Notes: generated by a model from the sequence alone, not told the origin. Positions 7,960 through 16,661 are shown, numbered from the stretch's first letter. The stretch is 64,000 nucleotides of DNA from Aurantimonas marina (GCF_017183135.1 NZ_JADDXW010000002.1:186001-250000), one strand, 5' to 3'. A program made the numbers and translations.

Positions 7960-9297
7960 CTACGCCAACCGCAGCGACGCGCGAAAACCGCGCGGCGCCC
8001 GGCTGGCGAGTTCGAGCGCACCACCGAGCCGTTCCGCGCAGAGCTTTGCGATCGACAGACCAAGGCCGCTGCCGACAGGGGAGCGATTGGAGCCGCGAAA
8101 GAACCGATCGGTGGCCCGTTCGATCTCGCCGGGCGGCATTCCGGCCCCCTCGTCCTCGACCACAATGGCGTTCTCGGGCGACCACCGCAGAACAACGACG
8201 CCGCCTTTCGGCGAATGATTGACGGCGTTCTCAACCAGATTGCGCACCGCCAGGGCCAGTAAAATCTCCTTCGAAACGATCTCGACGCCGTCGAGCGACG
8301 CGTCGAAGACCAGCCGGCCGCCCGTCGCCTCAAGCCGCCCCGCCTGATCGGCGACCGTATCGCGCAGGAAGCGCGACAAATGAACCGTCCCCGAGCGCGC
8401 ACCGGCTGCGGCAGCCTCGGCCTCCGCCGTGTCAAGCAACTGCCGGACCAGACGCGAGGTCCGTTCCACCGCCGTGACGATCTGCTTCAGCGCGGCGGTC
8501 CGAACTGTTTCCTGATCGGTCTTCAGCGAAATTTCCGCTTGCGTCTTCAGCCCCGCGAGCGGCGTGCGCAATTCATGGGCTGCATAGGTCAAAAAGTGCC
8601 GCTCGCGCTCCCGTGCCTCCTGGACGCGCCCGAATAGGCCGTTGAGCGCAGCGGCGACCGGGCGGATTTCCGACGCCGCGTGATCGGCGGCGATGGGATG
8701 CAGATCCTCCGCCTCGCGTCGCTCCAGCCCCTCGGCCAGCTGGTCGAGGGGGCGCATGCCGCGACCGACGCCGAACCATATCAGCGCGGCAAGGGCCGGT
8801 ACGATCGGCACCATCGGCAGCAGCAGACCCTTGACCACGTCACGGACCAGTCGTGCCCTTATGTCGAGATTATCGCCGACTAGCACCTGCACGCCAAGCT
8901 TGGTGTTGGTGACCGCATAGACGCGCCAAGCCCGCCCATCGATGACCCGTTCCGCGAACCCATCGGCATGATCCGACAGGCGTTGGTTCGGCGCTCCGTC
9001 GGAACGCCCGATCAGCGAACCGGTCAGCGACCAGATCTGACAGGACAGTTGTCGCTCGTAAGGGCTGCGGGAATCGACGGCGATGTCTGGGGGCGCGAGA
9101 GCGGCTAGCGCGACATCGATCTGCTGGCTGTCAATCAGCGAGGACACCATCCGCGCGGCCTCCATCAGCCTGGCGTCCAGAACCCGCTCCACCTCAGCCC
9201 GTGTGCTGAGATAGATCCACGCCGTCGCGGACAGCCAGACGAGCCCGGTCATCGCGATCAGGATGATGAACAGCCGGCCCTTGAGGGAGCGCATCAT
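7960..9297 (-). CDS. QseC/PmrB-like sensor histidine kinase
   Basis: About 445 residues. Order: TM helix (residues ~8-27), periplasmic sensor of about 130 residues, TM helix near 160-180, HAMP-like linker, HisKA domain with the phospho-acceptor motif AAHELRTPLAG, and an ATPase domain. The ATPase has an N box (NLVENAVNHS), G1 (DEGAGMPPG) and G2 (GSGLGLSIAKL). The sensor has the short SCQIW..TGSLIGRS pattern of the QseC/TctE group. The start overlaps the response-regulator stop, so both are one operon. The stimulus is unknown; the operator shared with the dsbD operon suggests envelope redox or wall stress, or metal. Confidence 0.88.
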   Translation of the reverse strand: MMRSLKGRLFIILIAMTGLVWLSATAWIYLSTRAEVERVLDARLMEAARMVSSLIDSQQIDVALAALAPPDIAVDSRSPYERQLSCQIWSLTGSLIGRSDGAPNQRLSDHADGFAERVIDGRAWRVYAVTNTKLGVQVLVGDNLDIRARLVRDVVKGLLLPMVPIVPALAALIWFGVGRGMRPLDQLAEGLERREAEDLHPIAADHAASEIRPVAAALNGLFGRVQEARERERHFLTYAAHELRTPLAGLKTQAEISLKTDQETVRTAALKQIVTAVERTSRLVRQLLDTAEAEAAAAGARSGTVHLSRFLRDTVADQAGRLEATGGRLVFDASLDGVEIVSKEILLALAVRNLVENAVNHSPKGGVVVLRWSPENAIVVEDEGAGMPPGEIERATDRFFRGSNRSPVGSGLGLSIAKLCAERLGGALELASRAPRGFRASLRLA

Positions 9298-9959
9298 CGG
9301 CTGGCCTCCCGCAGCCGGTAGCCGACGCCGCGCACCGTCTCGACGACGCTTCGGTCGAACTTGGCCCTCAGATTGTGGATATGGACCTCGACCGCATTGC
9401 TTTCGACGCCTTCCTGAAAGCCGTAGAGCTTCTCCTCCAACTGGGCCTTGGACAGGATCGTGCCGGGCCGCTCCATGAGGGCATGCAAAAGCTTGAATTC
9501 GCGGCGCGACAAGCGGACATCCTCGCCGCCGCGCGTGGCGAGCATTCTGGCCGGATCGAGACGCACGCCGTCCCACTCCAGATAGGCTGTCGGGCGGTTC
9601 GCCCCGCGCCGAACCAGCGCACGCAGCCGCGCTGCAACCTCGTCGAGATCGAACGGCTTGCCGAGATGGTCGTCGGCTCCGCCATCGAGTCCCTCGACAC
9701 GATCGGCCACGGTATCGAGCGCCGTCAGCAGCAAGACGGGCGTGGCGTCGCCGCGCCCGCGCACCGTCGCCAGCAGTTCGTGACCGGACCCGTCGGGCAG
9801 CATGACATCGAGAACAACCGCATCGAAGCCACCCGACCGCAACGCTGCGTCCGCATCGCCACAGCATGTCGCCAGGTCGGCGGTGAAGCCGTTCATCTCG
9901 AGGCCGACCGTCAGGCCGTTGCCGAGGATCTCGTCGTCCTCGACGATCAGAATACGCAT
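9294..9959 (-). CDS. OmpR/PhoB-family response regulator (PmrA/QseB-like)
   Basis: 221 residues. The receiver domain has the acidic pocket EDD (8-10), the phospho-acceptor in VVLDVMLPDGSG and the conserved lysine in GKPFDL. A C-terminal winged-helix DNA-binding domain follows (LSRREFKLLHALM, then VEVHIHNLRAKF, ending VRGVGYRL). It is the first gene of the operon and overlaps the kinase. A tandem CTTAAG site 50-65 bases upstream matches the 11-base periodic direct repeats bound by PmrA-type regulators. The regulator therefore probably controls itself and the divergent dsbD operon. Confidence 0.92.
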   Translation of the reverse strand: MRILIVEDDEILGNGLTVGLEMNGFTADLATCCGDADAALRSGGFDAVVLDVMLPDGSGHELLATVRGRGDATPVLLLTALDTVADRVEGLDGGADDHLGKPFDLDEVAARLRALVRRGANRPTAYLEWDGVRLDPARMLATRGGEDVRLSRREFKLLHALMERPGTILSKAQLEEKLYGFQEGVESNAVEVHIHNLRAKFDRSVVETVRGVGYRLREASR

Positions 9960-10008
9960 GCGTCGTCCTTCTCGATCTGAACGTGGCGTCGTTTTCCCTG
10001 CTCGCCCG

Positions 10009-10035
10009 CCCAGCTTAAGGCTGCCTTAAGCTGGG
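10009..10035. promoter_or_regulatory. Perfect palindrome with tandem CTTAAG boxes between the two-component and dsbD operons
   Basis: Two CTTAAG hexamers (10014-10019 and 10025-10030) are separated by exactly 5 bases. They lie inside a 13-base perfect inverted repeat with one central base (arms 10009-10021 and 10023-10035). PmrA-type OmpR-family regulators are known to bind half-sites of this kind at 11-base spacing. The site lies 50 bases upstream of the response regulator and 42 bases upstream of dsbD. That both are controlled from it is inference. Confidence 0.7.
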
Positions 10036-10076
10036 CAGCCGATCTCAGCCGCGAAATGACGCAATGAGGGGTCGCC

Positions 10077-12026
10077 ATGTCGCCCATGAAATCGATGACG
10101 ATCTTCTTTTCGCTTTGGCTTTTTCTGCCTCTGGCATCGGCTCTGGCCCAGACGGCGCCGCTGCCGGTGGACACGGCGTTCGCGTTCTCCGCGAACAAGA
10201 CCGCGGCCGGCGGGCTCGAGCTGCGATGGGAGATCGCCGACGGCTATTATCTCTATCGTGATCGCATCGCGGCGCAAACGACCGATGGCCGCAATGTCCC
10301 GATGACGACCCCGGCCGGAGAGCCGAAGGACGATCCCTATTTCGGGCGGATGGAGGTGTATCACCGCTCGACCGAGGCCTCCGCCGAGCCGGCCGCCATC
10401 GCTGATCTCGGTGATGCACCGGCCGTAACCGTCAGCTACCAGGGCTGCCAGGACGACGGCATCTGCTACCGGCCGCAGACGAAGACGTTCGATCTCGCAG
10501 CGCTGCCGGCGCAACCGACGACACCCGGCAAGGCCGAGGACGCGCTGAACCGCCTCGTCCGGGGCGAAAGCGTCTGGAAACGTCCGTCGGTGTCCGCGGC
10601 GGGCGACGAAACGAGCGTTGCCACCGCCAACGTCCCGGCCTCCTCCGCCCCGCAGGCCGGGACGCCGGTGGCCACGACGATCAGCAACCTTCCGCAACCT
10701 TCGGCGGGCACGCCCGGCATCGCGATCGACCGATCGAACCGCGGTTTCGTCGCCGATCTGCTCGCCGATGGCGGCGCGGCATGGGTGGTTGCGATGTTCT
10801 TCGTCCTCGGTCTCGGACTGGCGTTCACGCCTTGCGTCTTGCCCATGTATCCGATCCTGGCGGGTCAACTCAGCCGTGGCGGCGAGCGGCTGTCGGCCGG
10901 TCGCGGCTTCGTGGTCTCCGCGACCTATGTCGGAGCGATGGCCGCAGCGTTCGGGCTTCTCGGCGTCGCTGCGGCATGGTCCGGCCAGAATCTACAGATC
11001 GCGCTGCAATCAAAGGCCGCGATCCTGTTCGTCTCGGCGCTCTTCGTCGTTCTGGCACTGTCGATGTTCGGCCTGTTCGAGCTGCGGCTTCCCGCCGCCT
11101 GGACAAACGCGATCGCCCGAAAGGCGCCGGGATCGCGCGGAAGCCTGTCGTCCAGTGCCGCGCTCGGCTTCACCTCGGCGCTCATCGTCGGCCCTTGCGT
11201 GACGGCCCCCCTCGCCGGCGGCCTCCTCTATATCGCGCAGACCGGCAATGTCGGCCTCGGCGCCACCGCCCTCACCGCACTCGGGCTCGGTCAGGGTATT
11301 CCCCTCATCGTCTTCGGCACGATCGGGTCAAGGGCGCTGCCGAAAGCCGGCCGTTGGATGGTGCTAGTCACGCGGGCCTTCGGCTTCGCCTTTCTCGGCC
11401 TGGCGATCTGGATGATGTCGCGGATCCTGCCGCCGACCGCCACGCTCGGCCTCTGGTCGGCGCTGTTCCTGGGTGCCGGCGTCTTCCTCGGCGCGCTGGA
11501 TGTTCTTGGCAGCGAAGCCGGGGGGCCGCGTCGGTTGGCCAAGGCCGGCGGTCTCGCCGCAATCCTCTATGGCGCGATTCTGGCCGTCGGCGCCGCCGCC
11601 GGAGCGGACGATCCCCTGCGACCGCTGGCAAGTCTGGTCGCAGCCGGACCGGCAGCGCCAAGCCAAAAGCCGGTGTTCCGCAAGGTCCGGGACTCGGCGG
11701 ACATGGCAGCGTTGGTTCGCGCGGCCGACCGCCCGTCGCTCGTCTACACCACCGCCGAATGGTGCGTGACCTGCAAGGTCATCGAACGACGGGTCTTCGG
11801 CGACCCGACCGTCAGAGCCGAGCTTGCCGGATTCCAGCTGCTCGAACTGGACCTCACCGAGGACGATCCCGCGCGGACCGCGCTGATGAAGGAGTTGGAC
11901 GTCGTCGGCCCGCCCACCATGCTCTTCATCGACAGGCAGGCGCGCGAGGTGCCCGATTCGCGCCTGATTGGCGATGTCACGGCCAGTGACTTTCTCGCTG
12001 CGGCCCGCCTGGCGGAGGGCAGCTGA
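10077..12026 (+). CDS. dsbD: Thiol:disulfide interchange protein DsbD (protein-disulfide reductase)
   Basis: 649 residues with the full three-module architecture. A signal peptide (ends ..ASALAQ) precedes a periplasmic alpha domain with a Cys pair (GCQDDGICYRP, about residues 124-130). Eight or so TM helices follow, with the two redox cysteines in FTPCVLPMYP (about 253) and VGPCVTAP (about 373). The C-terminal thioredoxin domain carries EWCVTCK (about 563-566). DsbD passes electrons from cytoplasmic thioredoxin across the membrane to periplasmic thiol reductases. It heads a run with spacings of 1 base to the TlpA-like gene and 1 base to the first L,D-transpeptidase. The palindrome at 10009-10035 is immediately upstream. 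Confidence 0.93.
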   Translation: MSPMKSMTIFFSLWLFLPLASALAQTAPLPVDTAFAFSANKTAAGGLELRWEIADGYYLYRDRIAAQTTDGRNVPMTTPAGEPKDDPYFGRMEVYHRSTEASAEPAAIADLGDAPAVTVSYQGCQDDGICYRPQTKTFDLAALPAQPTTPGKAEDALNRLVRGESVWKRPSVSAAGDETSVATANVPASSAPQAGTPVATTISNLPQPSAGTPGIAIDRSNRGFVADLLADGGAAWVVAMFFVLGLGLAFTPCVLPMYPILAGQLSRGGERLSAGRGFVVSATYVGAMAAAFGLLGVAAAWSGQNLQIALQSKAAILFVSALFVVLALSMFGLFELRLPAAWTNAIARKAPGSRGSLSSSAALGFTSALIVGPCVTAPLAGGLLYIAQTGNVGLGATALTALGLGQGIPLIVFGTIGSRALPKAGRWMVLVTRAFGFAFLGLAIWMMSRILPPTATLGLWSALFLGAGVFLGALDVLGSEAGGPRRLAKAGGLAAILYGAILAVGAAAGADDPLRPLASLVAAGPAAPSQKPVFRKVRDSADMAALVRAADRPSLVYTTAEWCVTCKVIERRVFGDPTVRAELAGFQLLELDLTEDDPARTALMKELDVVGPPTMLFIDRQAREVPDSRLIGDVTASDFLAAARLAEGS

Positions 12027-12027
12027 T

Positions 12028-12834
12028 ATGACGGCCATCAGCCTCGGCCCCCTCGTCTTCGCCGGCGACCGGCTGGCCGCGATCCTCGCCATCGTCGCCT
12101 TTCTCGGGATCGCGGCGATCGTGGCGGGCCGGATCGACCCGCGCATCGGCAACTGGTCGCTGGTCGTGGTCGTCGTCGGCTTCGTGGCGGCGCGGCTCGG
12201 CCATGTCGCCGCGAACTGGGATAGTTTCGCCGAGGCCCCGCTACGGATCTTCGCTGTTCAGGAGGGCGGATTTTCCTGGATTGCCGCCATCGCGGCCGCG
12301 GCCCTTTACACCCTCTACGCCTGCCGCGGCGCGAAACTGCGCGCCTGGTCTTTCGGGACGCTGGCGATCGCGTTCGTCATCTGGAACACCGCTTGGCAAC
12401 TGACCGCCACGACCAACGCCGTCGCCGCTCCGATGGCTGCCTTCGCCACGCTGAATGGCGGCGAGGCGCGCCTGTCCGACTTCGAGGGCAAACCCGTGGT
12501 GCTCAATCTCTGGGCCAGCTGGTGTCCGCCCTGCCGCCGGGAAATGCCGATGATGGCGCAGATGGCCAAGGAGCGCGGCGATGCCTTCTTCGTCTTCGCC
12601 AATCAGGGCGAAGGCGCGGATACGGTCCGCCGCTATCTCGAACAGACCGGCGTCGAAATCGACAACGTCCTGCTCGACCAGGCCAACAGTTTCGCCCGCC
12701 ACTACAGTGTCGCCGGTTATCCCGCGACCCTGTTTCTCGACAAGACGGGAACCCTTCAAACGATGCATTTCGGTGAAATCTCGCGGGAAATCCTGGCCTC
12801 GACCCTTTCCGACATCGCACAGAAGGATGACTGA
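12028..12834 (+). CDS. TlpA-like membrane-anchored thiol-disulfide oxidoreductase
   Basis: About 268 residues. The first ~130 residues hold four or so hydrophobic segments. A TlpA/ResA-type thioredoxin domain follows, with ASWCPPCRREMP (CPPC at about residues 166-169) and the cis-proline strand VAGYPATLFLDKTG. The active site faces the periplasm. It starts one base after dsbD ends, so DsbD is its probable electron donor. The polytopic N-terminus is unusual for TlpA, which normally has one anchor. By eye it resembles a shortened prolipoprotein transferase-like membrane region, but I would not name it. ScsD-like reductase is an alternative label. Confidence 0.85.
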   Translation: MTAISLGPLVFAGDRLAAILAIVAFLGIAAIVAGRIDPRIGNWSLVVVVVGFVAARLGHVAANWDSFAEAPLRIFAVQEGGFSWIAAIAAAALYTLYACRGAKLRAWSFGTLAIAFVIWNTAWQLTATTNAVAAPMAAFATLNGGEARLSDFEGKPVVLNLWASWCPPCRREMPMMAQMAKERGDAFFVFANQGEGADTVRRYLEQTGVEIDNVLLDQANSFARHYSVAGYPATLFLDKTGTLQTMHFGEISREILASTLSDIAQKDD

Positions 12835-12835
12835 C

Positions 12836-13531
12836 ATGTCCGGATGGACCATCGCCATTCGAGGAAGCCTCCTCGGCGCGGCGGCGCTTCTCTCCGCCTG
12901 CTCGACGACGAGCGATCCTTCGCGCATCGCCCTCGGATATGCGGGCGGTCCCGACGGCGATCCGCGCATCTCGCGCTACTACGGCGGCGTTGTCGATCAG
13001 GGCTGGGAGATTCCGGCGGTCGATCCGAAACTGGTGGAGCAGCGCAATATCCGGCAGGTCGTCGATTTCGAGACCAAGGAACCGGCCGGCACCATCGTCG
13101 TCGATCCAAAGAACCACTTTCTCTATCTGGTGATGGAGAACGGCAAGGCCATGCGCTACGGCGTCGGCGTCGGCAAGGCGGGCTACGCCTTTTCGGGCAC
13201 GGCCACCATCGCCCGAAAGGCGAGCTGGCCGGGATGGACGCCGACGGCCAACATGATCCGGCGCGACCCCGATCGGTACGGACCGCATGCGGGCGGTGTT
13301 TCTGGCGGCCTTGGAAATCCGCTCGGCGCGCGCGCCATGTACCTTTACCGGAACGGCCGCGACACGTTCTACCGCGTGCACGGAACCAACGAGCCCTGGA
13401 CGATCGGTCAGTCCGTGTCGTCGGGCTGCATCCGGATGGTCAATCAGGACGTCATCGACCTTGAACAGAGGACTCCGGTCGGCACCCGCGTCGTGGTGCT
13501 CGACGGAAGCGAGACGCCGGGGTCCGTGTGA
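12836..13531 (+). CDS. L,D-transpeptidase lipoprotein (YkuD/ErfK), first tandem copy
   Basis: 231 residues. A lipoprotein signal ends with the lipobox LLSAC. The YkuD catalytic domain carries VHGTN and the active-site SSGCIRM (catalytic Cys about residue 197). It should make or remodel 3-3 peptidoglycan cross-links or attach proteins to the wall from the outer periplasm. The start lies one base after the TlpA-like stop. The downstream copy is a clear paralogue (shared [39 protein letters not shown]). The catalytic cysteine must stay reduced, which suits its place in a thiol-reducing operon. Confidence 0.92.
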   Translation: MSGWTIAIRGSLLGAAALLSACSTTSDPSRIALGYAGGPDGDPRISRYYGGVVDQGWEIPAVDPKLVEQRNIRQVVDFETKEPAGTIVVDPKNHFLYLVMENGKAMRYGVGVGKAGYAFSGTATIARKASWPGWTPTANMIRRDPDRYGPHAGGVSGGLGNPLGARAMYLYRNGRDTFYRVHGTNEPWTIGQSVSSGCIRMVNQDVIDLEQRTPVGTRVVVLDGSETPGSV

Positions 13532-13623
13532 CTGCCCCGCCGGCCCCGGCACGCGCAGCAGCGCCCCAGCCGCGCATTACAGCGCCGGATACGGCTCCGC
13601 CGCCGCGTCAAAGCCGATCACTC

Positions 13624-14316
13624 ATGCCAACCAAAAGGTCTTTCGATTTGTCTGCAACTCTTCTGCGCATCAGCGCCATGACGCTGGCGACACTCACGCT
13701 GGCCGCCTGCTCGACATCGTCGCAGCCGACCCAGCAACTGGCCTATGCCGCGCCCAAGCCGCCCGTCGATCCGCGCGTCGCCCGGATGTATGGGGCGGTG
13801 ACCGACGATGGCTGGCAGATTCCGGCGGTCGATCCGAAGAACATGGACCCGCGCAATATTCGCCAGGTGGTCGACTACGAAACCAAGGAGCCGGCGGGAA
13901 CGATCGTCGTCGATCCCCGCGCCCGGTTCCTCTATCTCGTCATGGAGAATGGCAAGGCCATGCGCTACGGCGTCGGCGTCGGCAAGGCGGGTCTGGAGTT
14001 CACCGGCAGCGGCGTCATCAAGCGCAAGGCGGCATGGCCGCACTGGACGCCCACCCAGGACATGATCAAGCGCGAGCCAGACAAATATGGCGGCGCCCTG
14101 CGCGACGGCATGGACGGCGGCATCGACAACCCCCTGGGAGCCAGAGCCCTGTATCTCTATAAGGATGGCAGGGACACGCTCTACCGCATCCACGGCACCA
14201 ACCAGGAATGGTCGATCGGCAAGGCCGTCTCCTCCGGCTGCATCCGGATGCTCAACCAAGACGTTATCGATCTCAACAGCCGTGTCCCGAAGGACACGCG
14301 GATCGTCGTGATCTGA
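13624..14316 (+). CDS. L,D-transpeptidase lipoprotein (YkuD/ErfK), second tandem copy
   Basis: 230 residues if started at the ATG at 13624; the frame is open back to 13528 without a convincing ribosome-binding site. A lipoprotein signal with lipobox LAAC is followed by a YkuD domain with IHGTN and SSGCIRM (catalytic Cys about residue 206). It shares most residues with the preceding gene, so the pair arose by tandem duplication. The region between the lipobox and the domain differs most. It is followed 29 bases later by the DsbA-family gene, keeping it inside the redox operon. Confidence 0.92.
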   Translation: MPTKRSFDLSATLLRISAMTLATLTLAACSTSSQPTQQLAYAAPKPPVDPRVARMYGAVTDDGWQIPAVDPKNMDPRNIRQVVDYETKEPAGTIVVDPRARFLYLVMENGKAMRYGVGVGKAGLEFTGSGVIKRKAAWPHWTPTQDMIKREPDKYGGALRDGMDGGIDNPLGARALYLYKDGRDTLYRIHGTNQEWSIGKAVSSGCIRMLNQDVIDLNSRVPKDTRIVVI

Positions 14317-14345
14317 TTGCCCAACCAGAAAGGAACCCCCTCGCC

Positions 14346-14966
14346 ATGACCATACCAAACATCTCCCGCCGCAAGCTGATCATCGGCTCCGCTCTCCTCG
14401 CCGGTGCGCCGTTCGTGTCCCGGACGGCCTTTGCCGAGGTCGATCCGATGTCGAAGGAGGCCGTGCTGTTCGATCCGCAGGTTCCCGTCCTCGGCAATCC
14501 GAAGGGCGACGTGACCATCGTGGAGTATTTCGACTACCAGTGCCCCTACTGCAAAAAGGCCCATCCCGACGACATGCGGGTGGTGGAGGAAGACGGCAAT
14601 GTCCGCTTCGTCATGAAGGACTGGCCGATCTTCGGCCCACCCTCGCTCTACGCGGCGCGCCTGACGCTCGCCGCCGGCACGGGCCACGCCAAGGCGATGT
14701 CGGCCTTGATGGCGACCAAGGGCAAGCTGACGCCCGACATGATCGAGACGATCCTGACCAAGGCCGGCTTTTCCGTGCCCAAGCTCAACGCCGCCTATGA
14801 TCGGGACAAGGACCGGATCAATTCCATGCTGCAGCGAAACAGCACCCAGGCCGAAACCTTCGGCTTTCCGGGAACGCCTGCCTACATCATCGGAACCGCC
14901 ATCTATCCGGGCGTCGTCGCGCCGAACGACATGAAGGCGGCGATCGCCACAGCCCGCAAGGGCTGA
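14346..14966 (+). CDS. DsbA-family thiol oxidoreductase with a Tat-like signal
   Basis: 206 residues. The N-terminus SRRKLIIGSALLAG looks like a twin-arginine signal, with cleavage probably after TAFA. The DsbA/DsbG-like domain has FDYQCPYC (C66, C69) and the cis-proline loop GFPGTPAYIIG. AAAGGAAC lies upstream of the ATG. It may be an oxidase. Beside dsbD and two single-cysteine L,D-transpeptidases it could instead work as a DsbG-like reductase; E. coli DsbG is known to protect the cysteine of ErfK/YbiS-type enzymes. The direction of electron flow cannot be told from sequence. Confidence 0.88.
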   Translation: MTIPNISRRKLIIGSALLAGAPFVSRTAFAEVDPMSKEAVLFDPQVPVLGNPKGDVTIVEYFDYQCPYCKKAHPDDMRVVEEDGNVRFVMKDWPIFGPPSLYAARLTLAAGTGHAKAMSALMATKGKLTPDMIETILTKAGFSVPKLNAAYDRDKDRINSMLQRNSTQAETFGFPGTPAYIIGTAIYPGVVAPNDMKAAIATARKG

Positions 14967-14972
14967 GCGGCG

Positions 14973-15049
14973 CAGGCGAGCGATCCCAGGCGTCGCAGGT
15001 TCCGGCCGCCCACCTGAATCAACGCGGCCAGGTCATGTGCGCTCGCCTG
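14973..15049. repeat. Spaced 10-base inverted repeat after the redox operon
   Basis: CAGGCGAGCG (14973-14982) and CGCTCGCCTG (15040-15049) are perfect reverse complements about 57 bases apart, followed by a short T-rich stretch (CCCTTTTC). It begins 7 bases after the DsbA-family stop. It could close a long RNA stem as a 3' end or weak terminator. No U-tract of normal length is seen. Confidence 0.4.
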
Positions 15050-15089
15050 GGCTATCCCTTTTCGGCGGGATGGATGGCTTGCGGAAATC

Positions 15090-15166
15090 TGGTGGGCCCG
15101 GCAGGACTCGAACCTGCAACCAAGCGGTTATGAGCCGCCGGCTCTAACCAATTGAGCTACAGGCCC
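15090..15166 (-). tRNA. tRNA with CAU anticodon, probably tRNA-Ile2 (lysidine-modified), less likely Met
   Basis: Read on the minus strand it folds as a complete cloverleaf with an encoded CCA. The acceptor stem is GGGCCTG/CGGGCCC with one G-U pair. The D arm is GCTCAATTGGTTAGAGC. The anticodon loop is CTCATAA, with CAT complementary to 15130-15132. The T arm is GCAGG-TTCGAGT-CCTGC. The GGGCCTGTAGCTCA opening is what I associate with alphaproteobacterial Ile2 tRNAs, whose CAU is converted by TilS. Elongator Met cannot be excluded by eye. Confidence 0.9.
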
Positions 15167-15310
15167 CACGCGCCCTGCCCTAGCGCATACGCCGCGGCGC
15201 CTCAAGGCGCGAGCCGCCTCGGCACCGGCTTTTCTTCCAATCTCCGCTTTGACGCCGCAATGGCGACCTAGCAAGATCGTCGGCATCTTTCGAACCGGAG
15301 TCCTGGGCCC

Positions 15311-16051
15311 ATGCGAAGCCGTCAACGCAGTCTGATCGTCGCCCTCCTCGTCCTGGCGACCCCGTTCGTCGCCGCCGCGCAGGAACCCGCCGCGCCCGCG
15401 CCGCGCAGCTTGGTCGTGACCGGCACCGGCGAGGCGACGATGAAACCCGATCTCGCCATCGCCTCCTTCACCGTGCTGCGCTCGGCCGAGACGGCGCGCG
15501 CGGCACTCGATCAGGCCAATGCGGCGATGCGCGAGGTTACCGCCGGGATGCGCGAGCTGGGCGCCGAGGACCGCGACCTGCAGACCTCCGGCTTTTCGAT
15601 CGCACCGCAATACCGCTACGACAACCAGCGCCCTGACGGCGTGCAGACGCCGCCGGCGATCGTCGCCTATGAGGTGCGCAACACGCTGACGGTCCGGGTC
15701 CGCGACATCGCCCGGCTCGGCGAGATCCTCGACAAGGCGGTCACCCTCGGCGTCAACCAGGGCGGCGAGATCAGTTTCGACGTCGCCGAACCGCGTCAAG
15801 CCCGCGACGCGGCCCGCAAAAATGCCGTCGCCGATGCGATGGCGACGGCGACGGTTCTGGCCGAGGCGGCTGGCGTGACGCTCGGCCCGGTGCGCGAAAT
15901 CAGCGAGGATGTCGCGGTTCTGCCGCCGATGCCGCTCAACCGGTCGATGAAGATGATGGCGGCGGAGGCGGCGCCAAGCGTCGTTCCCGTCGAAACCGGC
16001 GAGAACACCTTCAGCGCCAGCGTCCGGATGGTCTACGACATCAGCGACTGA
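15311..16051 (+). CDS. SIMPL-domain (DUF541) periplasmic protein
   Basis: 246 residues with a signal peptide (hydrophobic LIVALLVLATPFVAAAQ). A SIMPL domain follows, opening VVTGTGEATMKPDLA and containing TSGFSIAPQY. These are the strands of the family typified by BP26/OMP28 of Brucella. The function of the family is not established; envelope-stress and antigenic roles are reported for some members. It stands alone, 145 bases downstream of the divergent tRNA. Confidence 0.88.
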   Translation: MRSRQRSLIVALLVLATPFVAAAQEPAAPAPRSLVVTGTGEATMKPDLAIASFTVLRSAETARAALDQANAAMREVTAGMRELGAEDRDLQTSGFSIAPQYRYDNQRPDGVQTPPAIVAYEVRNTLTVRVRDIARLGEILDKAVTLGVNQGGEISFDVAEPRQARDAARKNAVADAMATATVLAEAAGVTLGPVREISEDVAVLPPMPLNRSMKMMAAEAAPSVVPVETGENTFSASVRMVYDISD

Positions 16052-16115
16052 GGCGGCGCGGGCGTCCGGGCGACGGGGGAAATTCGCCTGCGGACGCCCT
16101 TGCCGGGCCCAGGGC

Positions 16116-16484
16116 TCAGCGGCGGCGGAACGTCAGCACCGGGCAGCCCGGCTCGCGGGCGAAGCGCACGATGGCGCGATCACCGCGTGAGCGACCCGCG
16201 ACCACGACGGCGCGGCGGTTGGCGCGAATCACGCGGGCGCGGTTGACTCCCATGCGGCGGGCCTTGCGCACGGCGCGGCGGGGCTGGCACGCCGGCCGGT
16301 ACTCGCGATAATCCCGATAGTCACGCTGGCCACGATAGCTCCGTCCGTGGACCGGCTGGGCGCGCTCGCCGATGGTGATACCGAAGCGCAAGCCGTCGGC
16401 GGCGGCCGGCGCGGCGGTGAGCGCGGTGCCGCCGGTGGCAAGCGCGGCAACGACGATGATCGAACGGGTCAGGGACTTGAACAT
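16116..16484 (-). CDS. Small secreted arginine-rich hypothetical protein
   Basis: 122 residues. A signal peptide (RSIIVVAALATGGTALTAAPAAA) is followed by a Tyr/Arg-rich segment (RGQRDYRDYREYRP). The strongly basic C-terminal half has two cysteines (PACQPRRAV and PGCPVLTF). A good ribosome-binding site (GGAGACC) supports the ATG at 16484. This layout is common among small periplasmic proteins of Rhizobiales; no function is known to me. It could be a cell-envelope or nucleic-acid-binding protein, but that is only composition. Confidence 0.7.
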   Translation of the reverse strand: MFKSLTRSIIVVAALATGGTALTAAPAAADGLRFGITIGERAQPVHGRSYRGQRDYRDYREYRPACQPRRAVRKARRMGVNRARVIRANRRAVVVAGRSRGDRAIVRFAREPGCPVLTFRRR

Positions 16485-16661
16485 GGGTTGGTCTCCATTC
16501 GGGTCGACGCGATTTCGTCTGTCGCGGACCACGGTTTCGCGGGGGGCGATCGCCGCCGGTCGAGCCGGCCCTGCGATCATTCGCCAACACTTCGCCGGTG
16601 AATGGTGAGACCCTAGGCGATAGTGACTGAATGCCCTCGGAACCCGCCGTTCATCCAAGGT

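Noticed and set aside
15090-15166. tRNA gene as an integration (att) site for the accessory region at 17-25 kb
   Set aside because: No second copy of the tRNA 3' end was seen downstream, and no integrase gene is present.
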